A stretch of DNA of 14,197 nucleotides from positions 8,079-22,275 of the forward strand of contig MGAT01000025.1 in assembly GCA_001789855.1 (NCBI GenBank). Direction: 5' to 3'. Shown here in pieces: positions 6,009 to 12,454 of the stretch (its first letter is position 1; each line of letters begins with the position of its first letter). Below the pieces are notes generated by a model. It saw only the letters and a program-made list of their open reading frames with translations. It was not told where the DNA came from and ran no database searches. Position numbers and translations under genes: made by a program. This DNA is from Candidatus Roizmanbacteria bacterium RIFCSPLOWO2_01_FULL_44_13. Lineage in GTDB: Bacteria > Patescibacteriota > Microgenomatia > UBA1406 > GWC2-37-13.

Positions 6009-6383
6009 ATGGCAAAACAGAAAACTCAAAAAACAGTCGAGAAGGGAAGAATTTATATTACCGCCACTTTTAACAATACCTTAGTGACGATTGCCGATGA
6101 AAAAGGTAATCCGTTTGTCGTCGGCTCAACCGGGATGCACGGATTTACCGGGACGAGAAAATCAACACCGCACGCCGCGACCGTTACGACCGAGACAGCG
6201 GTAAATAAAGCCATCAACCAATACAATCTAAGGTTCGCCGATATCTTTATCAAAGGAATAGGCCCGGGAAGAGAAGCGTCCTTAAGAGCAATTAAAGCCA
6301 CAAATCTTGAAATTAACCGCATTATCGATATTACGCCGGTTCCCCACAACGGGGTAAGGCCGCCCAAAATAAGGAGAGTATAA
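6009..6383 (+). CDS. rpsK: 30S ribosomal protein S11
   Basis: S11 lies on the platform of the small subunit near the E-site codon. The 124-aa product has the family signature throughout: GRIYITATFNNTLVTIAD (13-30), FTGTRKSTPHAA (46-57), IFIKGIGPGREASLRAI (79-95) and the C-terminal DITPVPHNGVRPPKIRRV. The usual Cys of HNGCRPPK is Val here. It is 6 bases after rpsM and 2 bases before rpsD. Its last codons also carry the AAGGAG that serves rpsD. Nothing suggests truncation. Confidence 0.97.
   Translation: MAKQKTQKTVEKGRIYITATFNNTLVTIADEKGNPFVVGSTGMHGFTGTRKSTPHAATVTTETAVNKAINQYNLRFADIFIKGIGPGREASLRAIKATNLEINRIIDITPVPHNGVRPPKIRRV
6371..6376 (+). promoter_or_regulatory. Shine-Dalgarno (AAGGAG) of rpsD
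   Basis: AAGGAG lies 9 bases before the rpsD ATG at 6386, inside the last codons of rpsK. It is the clearest well-spaced Shine-Dalgarno I see in the window; most other starts are preceded by AT-rich sequence without one. Confidence 0.65.
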
Positions 6384-6385
6384 AA

Positions 6386-7009
6386 ATGAGATATCTTGGT
6401 CCAAAAAATAGAATTGCGCGACGCGAAGGAATCGACCTCGGATTAAAAACACCGGGGTCCAAGTCCCACGCCCGCCTTTTAAAAAAACTGAACGTTCCTC
6501 CCGGACAACACGGAGGGCGCGCCGGCCGCCGCAAAGTCTCGGAGCGGGCGGTTCAACTCAGGGAAAAGCAGAAATTGAGATTTCTTTTTGGTTTGACGGA
6601 GAGACAGTTAAAAAACTATTTTAAAAAAGCCGTCTTCAAAAAGGGAAATACTGCGCTCTACGTATCACAGTATCTGGAAAAGAGGTTGGACAACATCGTT
6701 TATCGTTTGGGGATGGCCCCGACCAGGGCGGCTGCCCGCCAACTGATTTCCCACGGACACGTCGCCATCAACGACAAAAAGATGGCGGTGGCTTCCTATC
6801 AAGTCAGAGTAGGAGACAAGGTTTCTTATAAAAAGGAAGCGACGATGAAGATTCCCTATGTAGAAAAGACGTTGGCCAATAAAGACATCATCGTCCCGAG
6901 TTGGCTAGAAAAAAAAGCCGTCGCCGGGCGTCTCACCGCCGAGCCCAGTATCGACGAGATCGGAAAACAGATAAATTTGAGATTAATAATCGAGTATTAT
7001 TCTCGATAA
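6386..7009 (+). CDS. rpsD: 30S ribosomal protein S4, cysteine-free form
   Basis: S4 nucleates 16S rRNA assembly and, in many bacteria, represses its own operon by binding the mRNA. The 207-aa product starts MRYLGPKNRIARREGIDLGL and contains NVPPGQHGGRAGRRKVSERA (36-55), KQKLRFLFGLTERQLKNYF, and the S4 RNA-binding domain (about 99-160) with RLDNIVYRLGMAPTRAAARQLISHGHV. It contains no cysteine at all, so it lacks the N-terminal zinc-binding motif of C+ S4 proteins. The start is supported by a well-placed AAGGAG. It precedes rpoA by 22 bases, the usual alpha-operon order. Confidence 0.97.
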   Translation: MRYLGPKNRIARREGIDLGLKTPGSKSHARLLKKLNVPPGQHGGRAGRRKVSERAVQLREKQKLRFLFGLTERQLKNYFKKAVFKKGNTALYVSQYLEKRLDNIVYRLGMAPTRAAARQLISHGHVAINDKKMAVASYQVRVGDKVSYKKEATMKIPYVEKTLANKDIIVPSWLEKKAVAGRLTAEPSIDEIGKQINLRLIIEYYSR

Positions 7010-7031
7010 ATTAACAGTTTTAATTTTTTAT

Positions 7032-7955
7032 ATGCTCAATCCCAATTTTACGACCGTTAAAACGGAAGAGGGAAATTATGGTAAGTTTGTTTTTGAACCA
7101 TTGCACCAAGGTTTCGGTCAAAGCCTGGGTCACGCTTTGCGCCGGACTCTACTTTCCGCCCTTTCCGGAGCCGCCATTACCAACGTCAAGATCGAAGGAG
7201 CCGACCACTTGTTCACGACTATTCCCGGATTGAAGGAATCGGTTCTAGACGTTGTTTTAAATTTGAAAGAGCTGAAATTCGACGTTTCGGAAGGCGGCCC
7301 TTATAAAATAAAGATCAACGTCAAGGGCGCCAAAAAGGTTACCGCAGAGGACGTCGAAGGCGAGCTCTCGCCGGTAAACCGCGACCTCTACATCGCCGAG
7401 CTCAGCGAAGAAAAAGGCCGCCTGCAAATAGAGGCAATTGTCGAAGTCGGCGTCGGTTATTCGGCCGTTAGCGAAAGGGATAAAAAAGAATACGGGTTTA
7501 TTCCGGTCGACGCCTTTTTCTCGCCGATCAAAAAAGTTAACATCAAGGTCGAAGAAGCGCGCGTCGGAAGAAAAGCCAATTTTGACAAGTTGACGGTTGA
7601 GATATGGACCGATGGATCGACCAGCCCGGAGTCGGCCTTAAAAGAGGCGACCAACTTATTGTCGAACCATTTCAGCTATATCTTGTCTGGCCGTGACGTA
7701 CCAGCTCCTAAATCTAGCGAAGGAGAAGGCCAGGCGGAAAAAGAAGCCATCGACAAAAAACTATACGAGATTATTATCGACGAACTGAATCTCCCTTCCC
7801 GAGTTATCAATGCCCTTTTGAGGGAGAAGATCGAAACGGTCGCCGATTTAATCAAGGCGGGCCGGCCGAAGTTGATGGATATGAAGGGAGTCGGTAAAAA
7901 ATCGATCCAGCTAATTGAAGAAGAATTAAAAAAGATGGGGATAGAATTAGTATGA
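7032..7955 (+). CDS. rpoA: DNA-directed RNA polymerase subunit alpha
   Basis: Alpha dimerises to scaffold the polymerase core and contacts promoter UP elements and activators through its C-terminal domain. The 307-aa product has the N-terminal assembly domain (about 1-225) with FEPLHQGFGQSLGHALRRTLLS (21-42) and TIPGLKESVLDVVLNLKEL (63-81). A linker rich in Ser/Glu/Gly follows (about 224-238), then a full C-terminal domain (about 240-307) ending MKGVGKKSIQLIEEELKKMG. R257 and N260 align by eye with the Escherichia coli DNA-contact residues R265 and N268, so UP-element binding is probably retained. The stop overlaps the rplQ start (ATGA). Confidence 0.97.
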   Translation: MLNPNFTTVKTEEGNYGKFVFEPLHQGFGQSLGHALRRTLLSALSGAAITNVKIEGADHLFTTIPGLKESVLDVVLNLKELKFDVSEGGPYKIKINVKGAKKVTAEDVEGELSPVNRDLYIAELSEEKGRLQIEAIVEVGVGYSAVSERDKKEYGFIPVDAFFSPIKKVNIKVEEARVGRKANFDKLTVEIWTDGSTSPESALKEATNLLSNHFSYILSGRDVPAPKSSEGEGQAEKEAIDKKLYEIIIDELNLPSRVINALLREKIETVADLIKAGRPKLMDMKGVGKKSIQLIEEELKKMGIELV

Positions 7956-8368
7956 GGCACGGATTCAAAAAACCAAAATTTGGCCAGGGGTACGACGCCG
8001 GTCGGGCACTGATGAGAAAATTGACGGTCAATTTTCTCATGACCGGCAAGATCAGAACAACCATCGCGCGCGCCAAGGCGGTCAAGCCAGAGGTAGAAAA
8101 ATTGGTGGGGAAAATAAAATCGATGACCGAAGCGGACAAAAATAATTTGCTGAATAAATTGGGCAATGTGAGCCGCCTCGAGGATAGATTTAAAGATATT
8201 ACCACCGCCTTGTCGACAGTCAAAAGCGGCTACACGCGGATCGTCAAGCTCGGCAGGCGCCAGGCGGACGGATCAGAAATGGGAGAGCTGACTTGGGCAT
8301 ACCCGGTGGTGTTAACGGACAAAACAAAAAAAGAGTCAAAAGTTACACCAAATGCGAATAAAAAATGA
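7952..8368 (+). CDS. rplQ: 50S ribosomal protein L17
   Basis: L17 lies near the peptide exit tunnel of the large subunit. The 138-aa product begins MRHGFKKPKFGQGYDAGRAL and continues MRKLTVNFLMTGKIRTTIARAK, the L17 pattern (R-HR-GR..HR..L..NL...L....I.TT...AK) with K/F replacing some of the usual R/L positions. A central VEKLVGKIKS helix and C-terminal GYTRIVKLGRRQADGSEM are also typical. It is coupled at both ends by ATGA overlaps, with rpoA upstream and rplM downstream. The order rpoA-rplQ-rplM-rpsI is common in bacteria. Confidence 0.96.
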   Translation: MRHGFKKPKFGQGYDAGRALMRKLTVNFLMTGKIRTTIARAKAVKPEVEKLVGKIKSMTEADKNNLLNKLGNVSRLEDRFKDITTALSTVKSGYTRIVKLGRRQADGSEMGELTWAYPVVLTDKTKKESKVTPNANKK

Positions 8369-8796
8369 AACCAACCCAAACGACAAAGTCGGTTAAGGGA
8401 AAAGATATTAAAAGAGATTGGCATCTCATCGACGCCAAAGGAAAAGTTTTAGGAAGGTTGGCTCCGGAAATCGCCTCCCTCCTGCAGGGAAAACACAAGA
8501 GAAACTATGTTTCCTATCTCGATTGCGGCGACTACGTGGTGGCTGTTAATGCCGCCGCGGTCAGACTTACCGGCCGGAAAGAATCATCAAAAATCTACAC
8601 GCGTTATTCGGGTTATCCCGGCGGTTTAAAAACCGTCGCTGCCTCCGCATTACGGACCCAAAATCCAGGAAAGATGATTGAAAACGCCGTTTCCGGAATG
8701 CTGCCTAAAAACAAATACCGCTCTGACAGGTTGAGAAGGCTATATCTTTATAAAGATGAAAACCACGAATTTAAAAATAAATTTACAAAAAAATAA
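8365..8796 (+). CDS. rplM: 50S ribosomal protein L13
   Basis: L13 is an early-assembly protein of the large subunit. The 143-aa product shows DWHLIDAKGKVLGRLAPEIA (18-37), LQGKHKRNYVSYLDCGDYVV, the YTRYSGYPGGLKTVAA block (78-93) and AVSGMLPKNKYRSDRLRRLYLY (108-129), all diagnostic. Length is standard. Its ATG overlaps the rplQ stop, and rpsI follows 6 bases after its TAA. The pairing rplM-rpsI is conserved across bacteria. Confidence 0.97.
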   Translation: MKPTQTTKSVKGKDIKRDWHLIDAKGKVLGRLAPEIASLLQGKHKRNYVSYLDCGDYVVAVNAAAVRLTGRKESSKIYTRYSGYPGGLKTVAASALRTQNPGKMIENAVSGMLPKNKYRSDRLRRLYLYKDENHEFKNKFTKK

Positions 8797-8802
8797 ATCG
8801 CT

Positions 8803-9258
8803 ATGGCAAAAAAAACCAAGAACGCTCAATATTTTGAAGGCATCGGGCGAAGAAAGTTCGCAGTCGCTCGAGTTCGCCTCTATTTGGTCAACCGCAGCAA
8901 AACCGCCGAAGTCAATGGTCAATCTATGAAGGCCGGTGATTGTCTCATTAACGACCAGGCATTAGCTACCTTGCCCCTGTCTTCTTGGGAAAAGAACTTC
9001 CTTCTTAGTCCCTTGCGTTTGACAGAGAATCTGGAAAGATTTGTCGTGACCGTGATGGTTTCAGGGGGAGGAAAAAACGGTCAAATCGAGGCCATCGTTC
9101 ATGGTTTAGCCAGGGCAATAGAGTTGGTTGATCGAGCCCAATACCGGCCAATTCTGAAAAATCAGGGCCTATTGCGGCGGGACGCGAGAACACGGGAAAG
9201 AAGAAAAGTTGGTACAGGAGGAAAAGCAAGACGCGTTAAGCAGTCGCCAAAGCGATAA
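8803..9258 (+). CDS. rpsI: 30S ribosomal protein S9
   Basis: S9 sits in the small-subunit head with its C-terminal tail reaching the P-site tRNA. The 151-aa protein has a short N-terminal extension (MAKKTKNAQ), then YFEGIGRRKFAVARVRLY (10-27), the core SGGGKNGQIEAIVHGLARAI (87-106), and LLRRDARTRERRKVG (123-137). It ends in the family's KR-type terminus (SPKR), which supports a complete gene. It is the last ribosomal gene here. A glycosyltransferase gene starts 11 bases after its TAA and no terminator is visible in between. Confidence 0.97.
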   Translation: MAKKTKNAQYFEGIGRRKFAVARVRLYLVNRSKTAEVNGQSMKAGDCLINDQALATLPLSSWEKNFLLSPLRLTENLERFVVTVMVSGGGKNGQIEAIVHGLARAIELVDRAQYRPILKNQGLLRRDARTRERRKVGTGGKARRVKQSPKR

Positions 9259-9269
9259 TAAACCAATGT

Positions 9270-10157
9270 ATGACAGATCTTTCAATTATAATTGTCTCCT
9301 TCAATACAAGAGAAATTACCGAACGCTGTCTAAAAAGTCTGCACGCTAATTTTAATAGATACAGCCTTAATTACGAAGTCATCACGGTCGACAACGGATC
9401 AATAGACGACAGCCCAAGAATGCTCCAGGAATTGAAAAAATCTTGGCCGAACTTAAAGGTGGTCGTATCCAAGAAAAATTTGGGCTTTGGACGGGGCAAC
9501 AACTTGGGTTTGAAAACTGCCCGTGGCAAATACATTTTATATTTAAACTCCGACGCAATCGTTACCGATATAGACTTTAGAGATCTGATCAATCTTTTTA
9601 CATTGAGAAAGGAATTAGGTGCCGTTACCGTTAAGGTAGTTTTATCCAATGGCAAAATCGACCCGGCTTCGCACCGTGGTTTTCCTACTCCTTGGAGTTC
9701 CCTAACATATTTTTTGGGACTGGAAAAGTTGTTTAGGAATATTCCCGTTTTGAATAGAGTTTTTGGCCAGTATCATCTGGTCCATCTCAACCTTGCTACC
9801 ATTCATGAAATTGACGTTCCGACCGGGGCATTTCTCATGACGCCGAGGAGAGTCGTCAAAAAAATCGGCGGATTTGACCCGGCATATTTTGCTTATGGCG
9901 AAGATGTCGAGTTGGCTTATAGAATAAAAGAGACGGGATACAAGATTTTGTATTATCCTCTTTGGTCGGTCTTGCATTTGAAATCGGTTTCCGGATTGAA
10001 AAAGAAAACCGACCCGAGATTACGGTCAAAAATCCGTTACCATTTCTATAACGCGATGAAGATCTTCTACAGGAAACACTACGAAAGAAAATACCCGTGG
10101 ATTTTAAACAGGTTGATTTATTTGGCGATTGATTTAAAAAAGAAAATTTCATCATGA
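9270..10157 (+). CDS. Glycosyltransferase family 2 (WbbL/rhamnosyltransferase-like)
   Basis: This is predicted to be a cytoplasmic, nucleotide-sugar-dependent transferase adding a sugar to a lipid-linked glycan. The 295-aa protein has a GT-A fold: LSIIIVSFNTREITERCLKSL (4-24), the sugar-nucleotide site with VDNGSIDDS (40-48), KNLGFGRGNNLGLKTARGKY (69-88), and the metal site as NSD (93-95) in YLNSDAIV. The acceptor-side DVPTGAFLMTPRRVVKKIGG (182-201) and FAYGEDVELAYRIKETGYKI (207-226) follow. The pattern matches WbbL-type enzymes, but donor and acceptor cannot be read from sequence. I use ATG 9270; an ATG at 9266 is out of frame. The stop overlaps the next gene by ATGA. It may be transcribed from the ribosomal operon, since only 11 bases separate it from rpsI. 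Confidence 0.9.
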   Translation: MTDLSIIIVSFNTREITERCLKSLHANFNRYSLNYEVITVDNGSIDDSPRMLQELKKSWPNLKVVVSKKNLGFGRGNNLGLKTARGKYILYLNSDAIVTDIDFRDLINLFTLRKELGAVTVKVVLSNGKIDPASHRGFPTPWSSLTYFLGLEKLFRNIPVLNRVFGQYHLVHLNLATIHEIDVPTGAFLMTPRRVVKKIGGFDPAYFAYGEDVELAYRIKETGYKILYYPLWSVLHLKSVSGLKKKTDPRLRSKIRYHFYNAMKIFYRKHYERKYPWILNRLIYLAIDLKKKISS

Positions 10158-11239
10158 AAAAAATTGGGATCGACGCCAGGCTCTTGCGACAGACTGGGGT
10201 GGGAACATATCTTGAGAACCTTCTCCATTATCTGGACAGACAAAAAATCTCCGACATTTCTTTTTATGTTTATTTAATGTCAGAAGACTTCGACAAAACT
10301 GTCTTCAAAAATAAAAAAATTATTAAAAGAAAAGCGGATTTCCGCTGGCACACGATTGGAGAACAACTAGGATTTCTCTGGGCGCTATATCAAGACAAAC
10401 TCGACCTAATGCATTTTACCTATTTCAGTTACCCCTTCTTCTATATGAGAAAATTTATGGCGACCGTCCATGATGTTACTCTTCTTAATTTTAAAAGCGG
10501 AAAGGCTTCTTCCAAAAGTGAACTGCTTTACCAAATAAAGTACTTTTTTTTTAAGATTCTATTCGAAAATCAAATCAGAAAGGCAGCTAAAATTATTACT
10601 CCCACCCGCACTGTGAAAAAGCAGTTGGTAGAAATATTCGGACGGGAAATCAAGAAAAAAACCCTTCCCATTTACGAAGGAGTAGATTACCGAGTCCTGA
10701 AAGAAAAAGAAAATAAAAAATTGGAAGGAAAATTTGAAGACTTTTTTATCTATGTCGGTAATTTTTATCCCCACAAAAACGTCGAAAGGTTGATCGCGGC
10801 ATTTTCAAAATTGAAAAAGCCGTCGTCGCTCATTTTGATGGGTCCGGACGACTATTTCACCAAAAGGTTAGAACCGTTGGTTGCCTCGAAGAAGAACGTT
10901 CATCTTATCAAAAATTCGCCCACATCCGACCTAATCTTTTTTTATAAGAATGCCAGAGCCTTGATCCACCCATCCTTCTCCGAGGGGTTTGGATTGCCCT
11001 TGGTCGAGGCGGCTCATTTCGGCTGCCCGATCATCGCCTCAAATATACCGGTTTTTAAAGAACTGTTTGGCGGGAGTTATATTTCGTTTAATCCTTATGA
11101 CGTTTCGGATATCGCCCGCGCCATAAAAGTGAGTTTTGCTAAAAAAACTAAACCGGACTATTCCCAAATCATGAAAAAATTTTCTTTCCAAAAAATGACA
11201 CGGAAAACACGGAATATTTATATAGAGTTAACTAAATAA
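10154..11239 (+). CDS. Glycosyltransferase family 4 (GT-B fold)
   Basis: This is a retaining glycosyltransferase of 361 aa expected to extend the surface glycan. The N-terminal Rossmann domain begins MKKIGIDARLLRQTGVGTYL with the glycine-rich acceptor/donor loop (15-17). VHDVTLLNF (105-113) and the interdomain IYEGVDYRVL (173-182) follow. The C-terminal domain has FFIYVGNFYPHKNVERLIAA (197-216) and the nucleotide-sugar site PSFSEGFGLPLVEAAHFGCP (273-292) with the E-x7-E pair E278/E285 typical of GT4. It overlaps the upstream GT2 gene (ATGA), so the two are coupled. It ends directly at repeat copy 3. The donor sugar is unknown; mannose or rhamnose would fit the neighbourhood. Confidence 0.9.
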   Translation: MKKIGIDARLLRQTGVGTYLENLLHYLDRQKISDISFYVYLMSEDFDKTVFKNKKIIKRKADFRWHTIGEQLGFLWALYQDKLDLMHFTYFSYPFFYMRKFMATVHDVTLLNFKSGKASSKSELLYQIKYFFFKILFENQIRKAAKIITPTRTVKKQLVEIFGREIKKKTLPIYEGVDYRVLKEKENKKLEGKFEDFFIYVGNFYPHKNVERLIAAFSKLKKPSSLILMGPDDYFTKRLEPLVASKKNVHLIKNSPTSDLIFFYKNARALIHPSFSEGFGLPLVEAAHFGCPIIASNIPVFKELFGGSYISFNPYDVSDIARAIKVSFAKKTKPDYSQIMKKFSFQKMTRKTRNIYIELTK

Positions 11240-11315
11240 AGCACAGATATCTATTTTGAGCGAACGTTCGTTTGCAAGCGCAGCGGTTCGCGAAAAATAC
11301 GGTATCGAGCTTTTT
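11238..11315 (-). repeat. Structured intergenic repeat, copy 3 (inverted)
   Basis: This third copy of the hairpin repeat is reversed relative to copies 1 and 2. On the plus strand the arms are AAAGC (11238-11242) with GCTTT (11309-11313), GATATC (11246-11251) with GGTATC (11301-11306, one T.G wobble), TATTT (11252-11256) with AAATA (11295-11299), and GCGAAC (11260-11265) with GTTCGC (11286-11291). The last arm differs from copies 1 and 2 on both sides (GGG/CCC becomes GCG/CGC), keeping the pairing. The 20-base apical segment (11266-11285) is the exact reverse complement of the other two. It fills nearly all of the gap between two glycosyltransferase genes. Confidence 0.9.
11238..11315 (+). 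terminator. Candidate intrinsic terminator after the GT4 gene
   Basis: The hairpin of repeat copy 3 overlaps the last two bases of the GT4 stop codon and ends in GC followed by five Ts (11311-11315). This is the most terminator-like of the three copies on the plus strand. The next gene starts only 11 bases later, which leaves almost no room for its own promoter. Confidence 0.5.
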
Positions 11316-11326
11316 GATATTAGTTT

Positions 11327-12454
11327 ATGAAATATAAAAAAATCGCCATTGTTTACGACTGGATAGATAAATGGGGTGGAGTAGAGAGGGTTCTTTTAAC
11401 TCTCCATGAAATGTTTCCTAAGGCAACTTTTTTTACTTCGGTCTACAATCCTCTGCGCGCCGCCTGGGCAAAACGACTAAAGATAAAAACCTCCTTTATG
11501 CAAGGGCTACCGGGTTTTATAAAGAGGCAAAGAATTATTTCCACACCCCTCTATCCCTTTGCCTTTGAATCTTTTAACTTTAATGAGTTTGATTTGGTGA
11601 TTTCCGTGACTTCGAGTTTTGCCAAGTCGATAATCACCCAGCCGGGAACTTTGCACGTTTGCTATCTTTTGACTCCCGCCCGATTTTTGTGGAGCCACGA
11701 AAAAGACTATATAAGAAGTCCTTTGGCTAGATTTCTTTTGGGCGGTTACCTGGACTATTTAAAATCATGGGATAAAACTTCGGCGCAAAGGCCGGACAAA
11801 ATAATTTCGATTTCCGGCGCTGTCAAAAATAGAGCTAAGAAATATTATGGCCGTGATAGCGGAATGATTTATCCGCCGTTTGATACTAAATACTGGACAA
11901 AAATTAAGAACGCTTCGTTAGATCCTTCAGTCGCTTCGCTCCTTCAGGATGACCTAAAGGGCGGATATTTTTTGATCGTTTCACGGCTCGAACCATACAA
12001 AAAAATCGACCTAGCGACTAGAGTCTTTAACAAGAGAAAGGAGAAGTTGGTAATAGTGGGGGAGGGAAGTGAAGAAAAAGCTTTAAAAAAAATTTCAGGA
12101 AAAAATATTATTTTTTTATCGCGCCTAACTGACACGGAATTATCCGTCCTATACAAAAACGCGGAAGCGCTAATCATGACGCAGGAGGAAGACTTCGGTT
12201 ACGTGGCCCTAGAGGCGGCATTTTTCGGCTCGCCGGTAATTTCTTACAGAAAAGGGGGGGCAAGAGAAATTATAATAGAAGGTAGAACGGGAATTTTTTT
12301 TGATAAACAATCAGAAAGATCGTTGCAGGGCGCAATTGAAAGATTCGCCAAAATCAAGTACAATTTAAGGACGAAGACGAAAAAGTACGGTCACGACAAT
12401 GTTAAACGTTTTGACAAAGAGGCATTTAAAAAGAAATTAAAGGCTATTTTATGA
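11327..12454 (+). CDS. Glycosyltransferase family 4, WbaZ-like (probable mannosyltransferase)
   Basis: This 375-aa GT-B enzyme resembles WbaZ-type mannosyltransferases. The start KIAIVYDWIDKWGGVERVLLTL (with GGVER at 17-21), CYLLTPARFLWSHEKDY (112-128), PDKIISISGAVKNRAKKYYG (156-175) and IYPPFDTKYW (181-190) are typical. The C-terminal domain has FLIVSRLEPYKKIDLATRVF (215-234) and the donor site TQEEDFGYVALEAAFFGSPV (285-304) with the E-x7-E pair E288/E296. Use of GDP-mannose is inferred from family resemblance and from manC overlapping its 3' end (ATGA). The linker between domains (about residues 198-210, LDPSVASLLQDDL) is encoded by a 34-bp palindromic element and looks like an in-frame insertion. 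It sits away from catalytic motifs, so the enzyme is probably still active. Confidence 0.88.
   Translation: MKYKKIAIVYDWIDKWGGVERVLLTLHEMFPKATFFTSVYNPLRAAWAKRLKIKTSFMQGLPGFIKRQRIISTPLYPFAFESFNFNEFDLVISVTSSFAKSIITQPGTLHVCYLLTPARFLWSHEKDYIRSPLARFLLGGYLDYLKSWDKTSAQRPDKIISISGAVKNRAKKYYGRDSGMIYPPFDTKYWTKIKNASLDPSVASLLQDDLKGGYFLIVSRLEPYKKIDLATRVFNKRKEKLVIVGEGSEEKALKKISGKNIIFLSRLTDTELSVLYKNAEALIMTQEEDFGYVALEAAFFGSPVISYRKGGAREIIIEGRTGIFFDKQSERSLQGAIERFAKIKYNLRTKTKKYGHDNVKRFDKEAFKKKLKAIL
11920..11953. repeat. Short palindromic element inside the WbaZ-like gene
   Basis: The 34 bases contain ATCCT (11922-11926) pairing with AGGAT (11946-11950), an inner AG/CT pair, direct repeats of CCTTCAG (11924-11930 and 11941-11947) and a central TCGCTTCGCT. 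Read on the minus strand it begins GTCATCCTGAAGGAGCGAAG, which I recall as a dispersed palindrome family in many bacterial genomes; that link is from memory and unverified. It keeps the reading frame and encodes a linker between the two Rossmann domains. Confidence 0.65.

Noticed and set aside
6493..6500. GAACGTTC in rpsD (around 6491-6498) and a similar GAACGTTC near 10893-10900 as further copies of the hairpin repeat
   Set aside because: Only the short palindrome is shared; the loop segment and outer arms are absent, and both lie in well-conserved coding sequence. Chance matches.
6989..7031. Hairpin ATCGAG/CTCGAT at the end of rpsD (6989-7007) followed by T-rich sequence, as a terminator or S4 autoregulatory site
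   Set aside because: The T-rich stretch (TTTTAATTTTTT) starts about 10 bases after the stem, the stem has only six pairs and lies in coding sequence, and rpoA-rplQ are expected to be cotranscribed. It may be chance.
2907..11315. The three repeats as a CRISPR array, attachment sites or insertion-sequence ends
   Set aside because: The copies are thousands of bases apart without spacers, one is inverted, and there is no transposase, integrase, cas gene or target-site duplication nearby.
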